Positions 1 to 10,466 of a stretch of 62,000 nt of DNA are shown piece by piece. Position 1 is the stretch's first letter, and each line of letters begins with the position of its first letter. Below the pieces are notes generated by a model. It searched no databases, was not told the DNA's origin, and saw nothing but the letters and a program-made list of their open reading frames with translations. Position numbers and translations under genes: made by a program. Source of the stretch: Gnetum montanum (lineage: Eukaryota; Streptophyta; Gnetopsida; Gnetales; Gnetaceae); contig MNCI01004895.1 in the NCBI GenBank assembly GCA_015680685.1, positions 92,099 to 154,098 on the forward strand, in the 5' to 3' direction.

Positions 1-1265
1 TGCGTGGGTCATGATTCAAGTTGCACGCTCCTTACGCTCCACCACGCGCCGCTGCGTGGTAAGCGTAAGTTATGCATTATTTATGCTTTATCACGCGCAG
101 TTGTGTGATGAACGTAAGTTGTACTTTGTTTACGCTTCACCACGCACGGCTGCGTAGTGAGCGTACGTTACATTTACGCTTTGCCACGCATAGCTGCGTG
201 GTGAGCGTAAAACAATCTTGAACTCACTGTTTTTACGTCAGTGTGCTCATACACGCAACACAAAGAGAATGAGCGCAAACGTAGCCGAGACACGCCTATC
301 ATAGGCCTGCTCTTTACACGCACAGCACGCAAACGAGCGTGTTGTGCGTAGTCATAGTTCAACTTAAAAGAATCGCGTCAACAGGATCCGCGACATTCGG
401 GCCCACATCATCAGGGTTGCGCGTGTTGCGGCCTATAAATACTCCGGCTAACAAATATACAAAAGGGAGATTTTGGGAGAAGAGTTAGTTGGTTGACAAG
501 TTCACGAACCAGAGCACTAGAGCACTTATCGCTTTTTGTTGGCAGCAGATCAAGAGGACAAGAGCATTTTCTGAGCAAGGGAACACTCATCGCCTTGAGC
601 AGAGAAACAAGAGCAACCTTTTGGTAATCGCCGCAAACACGATCCTTTAGCAGAAACAGAACACAACACGCCTGAGTCCTAACAGCAGATCTACTCGAAG
701 CAAAGAAGCAGAACGGGAATTGCAGAGTCGTCTCGCCCAGTTAGCAGGTTCTATCGTTCAAAAGATCGACAGACTTCAGAGCTTGACCATTCCTGCACCT
801 AGGCTTTGGGTCTACAAGGTAGATCGGATTTCTGTCCACACAGTTTTCTTGTTGTTTTGTGCTCATTTTGTATCCAGTTGTTGGGGGTTTTCTCCCATTG
901 TAACGTAATATACACGCAAGTATACATCCGATCTAGCATTGAAACATAGATCTTTGATCTTTGCGACATCCACTTGTTTTTCTCTCCCAGTTAGCATCTT
1001 TCCGGCGTTTTAGCGTCATCTTCGTAGCGATCCATCTACGTCGTTGTCTCCCCGTTTTACGATCTCTCGCAACAAATCACGTCATGCAAAAATCCGTAAT
1101 CGTCACTGCTTTTACTGACCTGTAAGTCCCTGTCTGATCGACAAGACCGTTCAGGGCACCGCGGATTTGTTTTTCCAGCTTAGCCCTCGCGCGGATCCGT
1201 GGTTAAAGCTATGTACATGGAATTTCGGTCGATATTTCCAGCTGACGACGTTTTCCGTCGTTACA
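1..1265 (+). mobile_element. E1 5' LTR, 3' two-thirds
   Basis: This is the left LTR of E1, missing about its first 638 bp at the window edge. It matches 15928-17192 base for base with a constant offset of 15927 and no indel. I counted by hand about 43 mismatches over 1265 bp, roughly 38 of them transitions. It carries four imperfect inverted repeats in its first 215 bases, a TATA box near 433, and ends in TTACA at 1265, just before the primer-binding site. Small reading frames within it (174-362 and 720-908) recur in the other LTR and look accidental. Confidence 0.95.
433..441 (+). promoter_or_regulatory. TATA box of the E1 5' LTR
   Basis: CTATAAATA lies after a GC-rich stretch (gcgtgttgcggc) and is repeated unchanged at 16360-16368 in the right LTR. 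It sits about 830 bp from the LTR 3' end, a spacing similar to that of the TATA boxes in the E3 and E4 LTRs. It would start the sense genomic RNA. Confidence 0.75.
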
Positions 1266-1271
1266 GTTTTC

Positions 1272-1289
1272 TAGCGCTAGAAGGAGGGC
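1272..1289 (+). promoter_or_regulatory. E1 primer-binding site
   Basis: TAGCGCTAGAAGGAGGG lies six bases after the LTR end. The same place in E6 reads TGGCTCTAGAAGGAGGG and in E3 (minus strand) TGGCACTAAAAGGAGGG. The shared TGG start and AAGGAGGG core fit a tRNA-primed minus-strand start. I do not assign the tRNA. Confidence 0.75.
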
Positions 1290-1511
1290 ATTCAGGCTCC
1301 GATCCGAATAGTTCGGGTAACCCTGTTTAGAGATCTATACCCTAGGCCGTAGACGTAATACCTCTAGGGAGGTCTAAGGTCAATCGTGTGGTGTAGATCG
1401 ATAGCAAAGACGATTTCTTTGAAATCCGGCAGGGTAGAAAGCCTTCTGTGTTGTCTGTCAACCTTTCTTTCATTCAGATTCGACTTTCAGTCATTTTTTC
1501 ATCGTTGATCC

Positions 1512-4112
1512 ATGGATTCTTACCATTCAAACACAACAGCCACAACCGCCATGACCACTGTCGATCCGGGTGTCATGCCCGTGAACCCGACGGTGACCGT
1601 AGGGCCAGCCTTCGGTGCAACCGGTCCTCAGGGACCCTTGTGCCGTTCATTAAGGCTTCAGGGAAAAGATCCTATCTTCACGGTCATAACCCCTGAAGAC
1701 TACAACTTTATTTGCATCAAGATCCAAGCAAGGTTGGCTCTCAGCCGAGCCGACCTTGAGGCAAAAGAAAACTTTGAGGCGCTCCATCGAGGGGGTTACG
1801 ATTTCAAGCCAACGGCCTATGATATAATCCCCTTAACCGAGCACCAAAACGAGCTTATCTCCCGGCTGATCCTGGCCAGAGGCCAAGCCGCACAACCTGT
1901 GTCGGAACCCCAGTGGGAGGAAGAGGCGGAGAATGAATTCGCGGCCATGTCGGAACATTCATTCCATACTCTGCCCCTCCACACACAAGAAGATCCGTTG
2001 TTTCCTTTTGACAGAGAGGCAGCTTCTCTTAACCCAGCTGCAACCGCGCAGGCACAACTTTCTGGCCTCCCGCTAGCCCAGACGCAGCTGTCTGGGTGGC
2101 AAACACAAACACTGCGCCATGATGCAGGGGCGGGTCCGTCCCACCACGTACTCGGCATCCCGGCGGTGATTCCGGTGACCACTGCACCTCAGTTCATCCC
2201 TCAGGTACAGGCTCACACTGTATCGACAACTCGCTCAGCGCAAAGGTTGCTGCCCCCGCCAACTCAGCAACATACTGTGACCATACCACAGCAACCCTTC
2301 GTTCAATACCCTGCAACAAGTCAGTGGACTGACCCTGCTGTGCAACAATATCTGTCTGCGTTTTACGATCCCCAACCCCCGCCAGCACCAGCGGCGTAAT
2401 TTTCACGGGTGCTTCTTCGCTATACTTATCATTATGCCCTGCAGCAGGCAATAGTTAACCCTGCATCCCAAACCTGTGGGTGGGGGCCTTCGCAGGTCCC
2501 CCAGCTTGCACGGACCCCTACTCCACCAGCAGGTAACCAACCACCTCCTGCGCTTCAGTTCCCTAGAGCTGTTTACCCAGTCCAACCTCCTGCTCCTATG
2601 CCTGCGGCACAAACGCCTCCCTCAACAGGTCTGGATCAAGCGTTCCAGCTTATCCAGACGCTTACTGAGGTGGGGCGACGCCTCAAGACCGCTGGATCTG
2701 ACACCATTCAGGTTACAGATTTCTATCAAGATAATCCGATTAATCCAGCGGTCCCCGTGTTGTCATTGCCTCCAGGGATGTCCCTCCCACATTTTACTAA
2801 ATATAATGGGGAGGGGGACCCCAACACGCACTTGGCCACCTTTAGATCTGAATCCTTGTTGTTGCAATAGTGGCCGCATACTTTGGTCAGAGTCTTTGCG
2901 ATGTCCTTAACAAGGAAGGCTTTAGACTGGTACCGAGCTCTCCCACGCTCTTCCATTTCAACCTTGGAAGAGCTGCTGACCCAATTTGAGACCCGATTCA
3001 AATACAACGTGAAGCCAAAAGTCACATTGGAGCAGCTTATGGGTGTGAAACAGGACCCGCTCGAGCCAGTCCAAAAGTTCATACAGCGTTGGAACGCTAC
3101 CTTGAATGAGGTCCGTGACCTGATCGCGAACTCCCACCTGTTGGGCATATTCAAGGGAGCAGTCAACGACTTTATCAAGTCCAAGCTGTATTACCTTTCC
3201 CCTGGAGACATACGTCAGGCCTTCGCTCAGGTCCGGAGCATCCAAGATGCTGCCGAAGCTAGCAAAGACCCGGCGTACATCGCTTACAAGAACACGCACA
3301 ACAAGGCTAAGGACAAAGGTAAGGCGGCGACCACTACTGTAGCAGCATTGACTGAGAATGCCAAGAACAAAAACAAGAAAGCTCCAGCAACAACACCGCC
3401 TGAGGCCACGGCTGGTGCCGGCACCAGCCAACCCACTGCTTCCCCTGAACAGGCCCCCCAGCCAAAGCCGAATTTTGAGCTTAAAGATCGTTCAAAATAT
3501 GCGGCTTTACCAGTGAAACATTCCGAACTGCTAAAACAACTGTTAGCGGCAGGACACATTCAACCTAAGAAGGTGTCCGAGGAGGCCCTGCAGCATCACA
3601 AAAGTAATTGTGAATTGCTGAAGGACCCCTCTTTAGCTCTGCCTAACGAACCGGCAGTTCCGAGATCTTTCAGGCTGGACCGTTTCTATGACTACCACCA
3701 GATGTGTGGTCACAACACGGATTACTGCTGGGCATTGAAAGACGATATTCAACGCATGATCGACGAAGGTCATCTGAAACTGGACAGCAGTAACCCCACG
3801 CATCCCGAAAACCAGACATTACATGTATATAAGGATCTGTTAAACGCAAGCTACGATCCTTTCACAATCACTGTGGTAAGTACGGACGGTGAGCGTAAAG
3901 GGCCTCCAAAGCAACCTTTTGTTTTGCGTGTGCCCGCCAGCTCACAAAGGGGGCCAACTACTTCTTCGGTAGCAGGTGGGGTTTCATGGCCGCCGTTCAT
4001 TATATGGGTGCCTTCTCAGGTACGGCCTCCATCACACGCTACTGCCCAAGCCGCAACTTCGTCTGCGCCCTCACCGAGAGCGCCCTTCATCATTAGGGCA
4101 CCCCGACCATAG
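1512..4112 (+). pseudogene. gag: E1 gag polyprotein, interrupted by stops
   Basis: One reading frame runs from the ATG at 1512 through gag and on into protease, broken by in-frame stops at 2397 (TAA), 2868 (TAG) and 4110 (TAG). The first part is rich in Pro, Gln and Ala. A retrotransposon-gag domain follows (about 2883-3250), with a WYRALPRSS motif and a KFIQRWN helix. Near 3690 there is a zinc-knuckle-like YHQMCGHNTDYC, close to the degenerate CxxH...GH...C motif of Tat elements. Gag forms the particle and binds RNA. Homologous decayed copies lie in E3 (minus strand) and E6. The last stop could come from CAG. Family assignment is firm; functionality is doubtful. Confidence 0.9.
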
Positions 4113-5312
4113 GCTGCTCCTCTCACGCAGGGGCAGACCTCCAACCAGAACCATCAGGCATCGCCTCCTAAGCGGAAGGAGGAAAGCACTGAAGCTAGTG
4201 CGACAAAAAACAACTCTACGCTTGGCTTCCCTAAGCCTAGGCCCCTGGCCTCTCTGCCCATGACCATGCCCCAGAAGCAGGCCACAGGCACAGGAACACA
4301 GCCACCTTCTTCTGGTAGGAAGACGAACAACCCCTCTTCTGACACCGCCCCGCCTCGAGAGATCCGTCTCTTGGGCCGGATGGAGGAGAGTAACGGGGAT
4401 AAACCAACCTGCCGGGAGAAGGACCTCCTCGATGCGTTCACGCAGGTTAAACAGGCTCTCAAGCAAAAGAACATAACGCTGAGCTTGTATGACCTCTTGA
4501 TGACTTCTCAAAAACACCGCGAGGCTATGGTACGCATGCTGACGTCCATATCAGTGGATGCCAGCCTGCCAGCAGAAGAGGAAGCAATACATGCCATCAT
4601 GTTTCCTTCTAAAGCTGAAATACCTAAGCCTGCCTCATTGACCTTCCTGGACGAGTCTGTTAAAGATGATCCAGAAAAGGGTCAAGTGACAACGGAGTCG
4701 ATGTTCATCACCATTCGGGTCGGCCAGTATCGGATCCGGAGGGTGCATGTGGATGATGACACGGCTGCTAATGTCGTTCCCTATTCCATCGTGGATAGGT
4801 TGGGTTTGGTCGACCAGATCACTCCCACGACGACAGCCTGCGTGAAATCCTTCAATGGAGCACGGGTTCAAGTCAAGGGGACGGTGCGTATTGAGTTTGT
4901 GGCAGGGAATCAATTCCCCATGGAAGCCACATTTCTAGTCGTCGAGGAGATGCCAGGCTTCAACTTGATCTTAGGGAGGTCGTGGTTAGCTCAGCTGAGG
5001 GCGGTCTCGTCGCCTATCCATCAGGAGATACACCTGCCTTACGCTGGGGGGGAGGTTATCATACGCGGCGACGAGATCACTCCCAGGACCGTTAGTAACA
5101 TTGAGGAAGAGCGGGGTTCAGAGATCGAAACGGCTGATGATCAGCCTTCTCTCCAAGCCCCTGAACAGAACAATGACAATGCTGACGGTTTAGCCTGGGC
5201 TGACCTGCCATTTCCGGATGACAGCGTAGAGGAGTCGAACTGTAACCCTTCTCGCCCTTATGCAGCAGTTAACATAAAAGCTGCTAAAAGGCAGTTGCGT
5301 ATTGACAGCTGA
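4113..5312 (+). CDS. pro: E1 aspartic protease region of gag-pro
   Basis: This continues the gag frame after the TAG at 4110 and stays open to the TGA at 5310-5312. An internal ATG at 4260 is the first available start. A spacer rich in Pro, Ser and Lys leads to a retropepsin-like domain at about 4700-5010: HVDDDTAANVVPYSIV supplies the active-site aspartate region and FNLILGRSWLAQL the C-terminal flap and dimer segment. The enzyme would cleave the Gag-Pol precursor. E3 (22610-22867, minus), E6 (49837-50130) and E7 (minus, right edge) carry the same domain. The tail is acidic. A strong splice donor (GTAAGT, 5337) follows the stop. Confidence 0.88.
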   Translation, partial: AAPLTQGQTSNQNHQASPPKRKEESTEASATKNNSTLGFPKPRPLASLPMTMPQKQATGTGTQPPSSGRKTNNPSSDTAPPREIRLLGRMEESNGDKPTCREKDLLDAFTQVKQALKQKNITLSLYDLLMTSQKHREAMVRMLTSISVDASLPAEEEAIHAIMFPSKAEIPKPASLTFLDESVKDDPEKGQVTTESMFITIRVGQYRIRRVHVDDDTAANVVPYSIVDRLGLVDQITPTTTACVKSFNGARVQVKGTVRIEFVAGNQFPMEATFLVVEEMPGFNLILGRSWLAQLRAVSSPIHQEIHLPYAGGEVIIRGDEITPRTVSNIEEERGSEIETADDQPSLQAPEQNNDNADGLAWADLPFPDDSVEESNCNPSRPYAAVNIKAAKRQLRIDS

Positions 5313-5455
5313 ACGAAGCTCTCCAGCGTGCGCCATGTAAGTTAGCAACCAACCGTTTCCTTTATTTGTGTGTGCTTTTACGCAGTATTTGCCTTCTGTG
5401 TTTACGCATTGCATTTTTGGTTTTTGCATGTGTCTGGTTTACATTTACGTCGAAT

Positions 5456-5945
5456 TTTTACGCATTGGCCCGCAACGGCCTTAAACTAGTTCGCTAAATT
5501 GCACTTTACGCATTGGCCCGCAACGGTCTTAAACTAGTTTTCCATTTACTTACAATTTACGCACTAGCCCGCAACGGTCCTAAACTAGTAGCTACTTTGC
5601 CACTTACGCATTGCTTTATAACCAATTTACGCATTGGCCCGCAACGGCCTTAAACTAGTAGTTACTTCGAACTTTACGCTTTTGGCCCGCAACGGCCTTA
5701 AACTAGTCCTCAAATTTGTGCTTTACGCATTGTCCTCTAAATTACAATTTACGCATCGGCCCGCAACGACCTTAAACTAAGTCATTCTATTTTATAATTT
5801 ACGCCACGGCCCGCAACGGCTTTAAACTAGTCATTCAAACTTTTACGCTCTTGGCCCGCAACGGCCCTAAACTAGTAGCTACTTTACCATTTACGCATGG
5901 CTTCGTAATCCATTTACGCTTTCGGCCCGCAATGGCCTTAAACTA
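5456..5945 (+). repeat. Hairpin array A of E1
   Basis: Nine diverged copies of a unit follow gag-pro: TTTACGCATT, then GGCC, loop CGCAAC, GGCC, and the tail TTAAACTAGT. The GGCC arms can pair around a six-base loop. Some copies carry GGTC or GGCT in the second arm, which still pairs through G-U. Spacing is uneven (about 40-75 bp). The array lies between the convergent ends of gag-pro (+) and the antisense gene (-). E6 and E7 have an array at the same position. Confidence 0.85.
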
Positions 5946-6048
5946 AGGCAAAAATAACAATACAATATGACAGATAGCTGATAGTCAATCAAAGTTTATA
6001 ACGTATTTGTCTTTCAAAACATCTGTGACATGATGCTAGAAAACAAAA

Positions 6049-7731
6049 TCACGCATGACCCATACTGCCACTATCACCTGTGTCTTTCAACTCTAAGTCT
6101 AAACCCATAAGGTCGTCCTCCAGTGGGCCATCGTTTCCGGGGAGGATCCCTCCTGGAAAGATTGTCTCTTCTTCTAATGCTGGCTCCACAGGAGGACGCT
6201 CTTCATCGTGGTCTTCCACCTCTGCTTCCATAGCTTCCTCCTCCAGCCCTTCAGCTGGCGGACGTTCTCCACCTTCTGGTATCTGAAACATAATAGCATA
6301 AAAATTAGAGCAGGCAACATTATGTCTGGAAATGCGCTGGCTAAGCCATGCGTAAACTTACCCGAGATGACCCAGCTTCAGCAGCAAAGGGAAGCTTATC
6401 TAGACCAGCCCACAAACGCTTCATGATTTCCTCCTCTGTTAGGTCTTGCCACGCATCCTCGCCCAAAGCCATCCCTGCTTTTACCTTTCCTTTCTCCACG
6501 CTGCTCCAAGCGGGAGGATCTGGGTAGAAGGTAGGGATTGAAGTTTGATTCCCAGGAAAGACCATTGCTCTCTCTGGAGAGGCAGTGACGGTCACCTGTT
6601 CTTCAAACTTCTTGAAGGCCTCGGACGCTCCGATGGTGTCCACAAAGACCTCCAGAGACCGTGCTTTAATAGCAGACTCACGGTAGCGTTTCCTGTAGGC
6701 GGTGCTCTCCCTTTTGTACACGTGCTTGTGGTCCTTCTCCTTCTGCCCCCATTCCTGAACACCCGCGCAGTAGTCCCTCCAGTCTCGGCTCTTCTGAGCA
6801 AGGAGCTCTATTTGCATCCTTTGCTCGACTAACGCTCGGCTGGTCTGTACGCTGTTCCTGATCGCTGTCCAATAACGGGAGTGATCAATCATAGCAGTAC
6901 GCCAGTCTTCGTCGCCTGTCACTCGAGCCTGCAGGAACTCGTAGCGCGCCCTCAGGTCATTGACTTCCTTAGTCAAGGACTCGACCCTCTGTTCTGACCG
7001 CTGCAGTTTTTTCCATAGGTCTTCGTTGATATTCCTGCTTTCCCACGCGGAGCGTGTCGAGCGTAACGCACATTTACGCATTTCTTCATAAATGTAGCGT
7101 GGCACGACCGCCCCATCAGATGGAGGCTCTGCTGTGTCCAGGTCAATGGGCTCCGCGGGGTCCCATCGGAGGTGAGCTCCTGACAGAAAACAAACATCAA
7201 GACAGATGACATATTATAAGCAAGACATTACGCAGTTACTTTCACTAACTTACCAACACCAGGGTCGATGCGTTCGAGACGCTCGATCATGTCGTTAATC
7301 ACGCCTTCCATGAAGGCAAACTTATCGGGGAGGTCTCTCCACGTCGCGTTAGCAGCAGCAGACGTCGAGACATCTCCTTCTCCTATAACATACTCGGTTA
7401 GATATTACCTATTTACAGATTCGTGCAAAACCCGTAAAAAACAAAAACATACGCTCATTACCTCTACCGGTGACAGTAGCAATGTCATCGACATCTTCTG
7501 TACTTTTCTCTACTTCACGCACTGGGGTCTGTGCGTCTCTAGCTCCAGTAGCAGGGGCCTCCTCCCCGGTCTGTACGCGGCTCCCACTAGCAGCTGGGGC
7601 CGCCTTACGTGATGAAGGCTGCGCACGATGCGTGCTAACAGCCGGGGCCTCTGCTTCCAAAATTGAGGCCCCCTCCCCACGCTTTAACACCATTGCCCCT
7701 ATCTCAGGGGCTAATCGACCTATCGTTTTTG
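6049..7731 (-). CDS. Exons 5-8 of the antisense gene: low-complexity, coiled coil, acidic tail
   Basis: Exon 5 (7731-7462) is rich in Ala, Pro, Ser and Thr. Exon 6 (7382-7254) encodes a short helix, DLPDKFAFMEGVINDMIERL. Exon 7 (7179-6362) begins AHLRWDPAEP and forms a long coiled coil (WKKLQRSEQRVESLTKEV onward). Exon 8 (6282-6049) is strongly acidic and ends at TGA. E7 keeps counterparts: SWAEVPDKLAFMQGIFDDM for exon 6, SRLKWDPAQP for exon 7 and an acidic last exon. This supports the exon boundaries independently. The coiled coil suggests a self-associating protein. Confidence 0.7.
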
Positions 7732-10172
7732 CTGTTTACATCCTCATGCGTTAGAAACACAATTCCACTAGTCAAAGTTAAACATTGCGTATACAGGCTT
7801 TACACTTACCAGGCGGAGGCTTAGTCCACTGCACCGTGAGCCCAACGGTGTGGCCTCCCTCACCTCTAGAGGCCTCAGCCACACGAAGCCTCTTCCACCG
7901 AGCTACAGGCTTCACAATTTCCTCTGCCAAGCGTTTCCCCCACGAGGCATCGCTGGTGTAGGTGGGCATTATCCCGCCTACACTATCGAGGCCTCGCACT
8001 CGGGGTGCCGTCATGCCTTTGGTCGTCACGGACATTGATTCTCCGATCCCTTCCGGCGGGTCCTGCCCACGGGTAGTGCTGAGGATGTGGGCGATCCATG
8101 GTTTGGACAATTAGTCTCGGTCTTGTTGTACCCAGGCCCCATTCTTCTGAATGACCAGAAACTCAGCAAACCGCCGGAGGGCAGCGATGAAAAAGGCATG
8201 ATGCACGTTGAAGCGAGACTCAAGCTTCTCGCGAAGCTTGACCATCTCGCTCCGCAAACCCTTGGCGAGATGACTTCCCCAGTCAAATCGGGCTCCCTCC
8301 TCCAGCACCTCCCGCATAATACGCGTCTGTTCCACTGAAAAGAACCGCGCTTGCGAGAGGGTTTTGGGGAAGGTACGGGCCCGAAAAAGGGGATACAGCG
8401 TTTTGGCGGTCGCCAGCTCGAACTGCTCGCAGGGGAATCCCTTGATATCCTTAGGGATTCTGGCCCACTCCTGAAGAAGTGCCTCCACTTTGACGCCCCT
8501 CTGGGCCTTCACGTTTACGGGAAGGCCGCTGGAGGGGATGCCAAACAGGTCTGAGAAGAGCTGGGCGTTGATGTCGAAGTTCACACGCACGTTATGCACG
8601 CGCGTGCTGAAACGGTCGGCCTTCGCATTGAAGGAGTTGACCAGGCCGATCATCTCGCTGGCGGGAACGTCAGGAGTGGCGGCTAGGAAAAGGTGCATTA
8701 GCCCTGCGGTCTGGATGTTGGTGACCACCGCCGCTGGGGCCGCCGAGTGGCCAAGCCAACGCTGTGCCTCTTTGATGTCCCCATAACGAAAGAGGACATC
8801 TCTCGCCTCGCGGCTGGAAATTGTTAGGGTAATCTCCCGAGATTCCCGGACTGTAAGCCAAAGATGCAAGTCAAACGTTATCACCATAGCCATAACTCAG
8901 AATTACGCAAATAACACATAAAAACACGCAACAATCTTACCGGGGCCAAACGGCAGCGGGAATTGCGGGAGTTCTATCTCCACGTCCTCGACGCTGAGGG
9001 GCGGATCCAGCGTCCAATCCTCGTGCAGCCACCCGAGGCCCTGGCACTTCTTGAAGGCCTCCTCATAGCGTGAGTGGTACTCACGCATCTCGTGACCGAT
9101 TTGTCCGAGGACACCGGCTCGTACGTTATTCGTCGCGGTAAATAGCGTTATCGCCGTTTCGGCACAGGGTAGCGTATCGCCGTCGCCGATTAGTTTGTTG
9201 TCACGGATAAAAAACCTGTACAATACAGCGTAAGTTCAATTCACGCTCTACAGCTAGATCTCTCTTACTCCTTTTTACATTGAAAACAAGCATTCTAACA
9301 CATAAAGACAAAACAGTCATCCAGATCTGCTTACCCGCCTGCGTAGTATACCGTGCCTTGAGGGTTCTGAAAATATGTTGACACATGACGGGCCACGAAT
9401 AACGTATTGTATGCGTGGTAGCAGTTGAAGCGGGTCATACCCCAGATCCAATGCAAGCTCCTCAGACCCCGAGAGCTGAGTGCTCGGTCCTCGGGATTGC
9501 CCGTTTCAACCGCCCCGTCTGTCAGGTAGGCCAGAATCCCCTGCGAAGACCCTGGCAACAGGTGCTCCAGAACGGCACCAGCAACATCTCCGGTCACATG
9601 GGACCAAATGATGATGCTAAAATTACGCACCAAAAACTGCCAAAATTCCAGTGCCCCCTTGCGGTACCAGATAGCCTTCCCCTGCACTCTTGTGTGCGGA
9701 GGAGGGACATTTGGGACGATGGGGTTTAACCAGCATAAAACCCCAACAATATCCAGCACAAGCAGGATGGGCTTCAGCGCGATGCTGTAGAAATAAGAAA
9801 ACCTCATTAAAACACCTACATCTGCATGTCTAGAACTAACACAGAAATCGTAAAACGCAACCAGGCCGAAATTTCCCAAACCCTTGCAACAACGCAAGGT
9901 TTGTCCCTGACAACGGCAATGAACGCAACCTCACCAAAACCCTCGCACTAAGCCAAGGTCCATAACTTGACATACGCATCCACGCAAGAGACATTCAAAA
10001 AACAAAACAAATAAACATACAGAGCAAGCGTAGGTACAAGAAGAATGGCCTACCGGTTAAGGGGCGTCGGATCGCAGACCTCGATCAGCGCCTTCGAGAC
10101 ACGGTTCAGGCTTGCCTGCACTTCGTCGATTTTCGCCAGTTTGGCACTCTGCTTCTTTGCCTTCGGTGCCAT
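6049..10172 (-). CDS. E1 antisense spliced gene (HAD-like, plant-transposon domain, coiled coil)
   Basis: Eight exons can be chained on the minus strand: 10172-10054, 9784-9335, 9215-8941, 8895-7810, 7731-7462, 7382-7254, 7179-6362 and 6292 region starting at 6282 down to 6049. All seven introns are GT-AG, most have extended GTAAG donors, and every junction keeps phase (2, 2, 1, 1, 1, 1, 0). The total is 3381 nt, 1126 residues plus stop. One in-frame TAA (8113-8111, codon 543) breaks exon 4. Introns are 45-269 bp; the 45-bp third intron is unusually short for a plant. The start MAPKAKKQSAK is basic. The order that follows is an FCP1-like domain, a Transposase_32-like domain, a coiled coil and an acidic C-terminus. 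A TATA box lies about 165 bp upstream. The function is unknown; exons 6-8 are recognisable in E7 and exon 8 in E6. Confidence 0.78.
7810..8895 (-). CDS. Exon 4 of the antisense gene: plant-transposon-protein-like domain
   Basis: Exon 4 (residues about 282-643) contains VRVNFDINAQLFSDLFGIP followed some 80 residues later by a helix-rich block around FSVEQTRIMREVLEEGARFD and FIAALRRFAEF. This order matches the 'putative plant transposon protein' family (Transposase_32 type) of Athila-like and Ulp1-type genes, two of which occur in this window (18350-21150 and 37324-39600). Codon 543 is TAA (8113-8111). A splice that would remove it breaks phase, so it is probably a point nonsense mutation. The molecular role of the family is not known to me. 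Confidence 0.55.
8941..9784 (-). CDS. Exons 2-3 of the antisense gene: FCP1/NIF-like HAD domain
   Basis: Residues about 41-281 of the predicted protein resemble the FCP1-homology (NIF, HAD-superfamily) phosphatase fold of plants. LLVLDIVGVL (Asp near residue 51) fits HAD motif I. GKAIWYRKGALEFWQFL followed by FSIIIWS (about 75-101) fits the conserved R-x-G...EFL...IWS block. LHWIWGMTRFNC matches the segment before the second half of the domain. RDNKLIGDGDTLPC in exon 3 matches the later D-K-x-x-x-NP-like block. The second Asp of the DxD motif is absent, so catalysis is doubtful. This is recognition by eye; a profile search is needed to confirm it. Confidence 0.6.
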
Positions 10173-10336
10173 CACGATAGTTGTAGTTTTTTTTTTCTTT
10201 AGTACCTGCTTATAATCCTTACAAGATTATATGCCCTAGCTTTCTGCTCTCTCTTCTCTCTGTTCTTCCTTTTCTCTGCTCTTCCTTGTAAATTCAAATC
10301 GCGATAGCCAACAACCAATTTTCGTCAAAGAAACAC

Positions 10337-10345
10337 TTATTTATA
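10337..10345 (-). promoter_or_regulatory. TATA box of the antisense gene
   Basis: TATAAATAA on the minus strand sits about 165 bp upstream of the antisense ATG (10172). A purine-rich GAGA stretch (10220-10275, read on the minus strand) lies between them, as in many plant 5' leaders. This suggests the antisense gene has its own promoter inside the element. Confidence 0.55.
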
Positions 10346-10441
10346 CGTGAGGATCGCCGACTTGATATTGAATCAAAGCGGAACTTTCCTGAAATGGAAT
10401 CCGAAAATTCGATATTAATGCGGCTGATATCGCACGCACCA

Positions 10442-10466
10442 CTGTCCGAAATGACGTTAAACTACC
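10442..10466 (+). repeat. Single hairpin unit in front of E1 pol
   Basis: CTGTCCGAAATGACG followed by TTAAACTA is one isolated copy of the hairpin motif: GTC, loop CGAAAT, GAC, then the tail. It matches the unit of the E6 array A (50580-50603) over 24 bases, although E1's own arrays use other stems. It lies about 140 bp upstream of the pol splice acceptor. Confidence 0.6.

Noticed and set aside
174-908. Small frames repeated at 16101-16289 and 16647-16835
   Set aside because: They recur only because they lie in the two LTRs; no initiation context or conservation beyond the DNA identity.
2397-4112. In-frame stops in E1 gag as programmed readthrough sites
   Set aside because: They lie at three unrelated places within gag, with no shared context, and E6 reads through at least one of them with a sense codon; mutation is simpler.
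8096-8150. An intron that would remove the TAA in antisense exon 4
   Set aside because: The only GT-AG pair around it (GTACAA to CCTCAG) breaks the downstream phase, so a nonsense mutation is more likely.
6049-10172. The antisense gene as a captured ordinary host gene
   Set aside because: Parts of it occur at the same place and orientation in E6 and E7, so it belongs to the element lineage, whatever its first origin.
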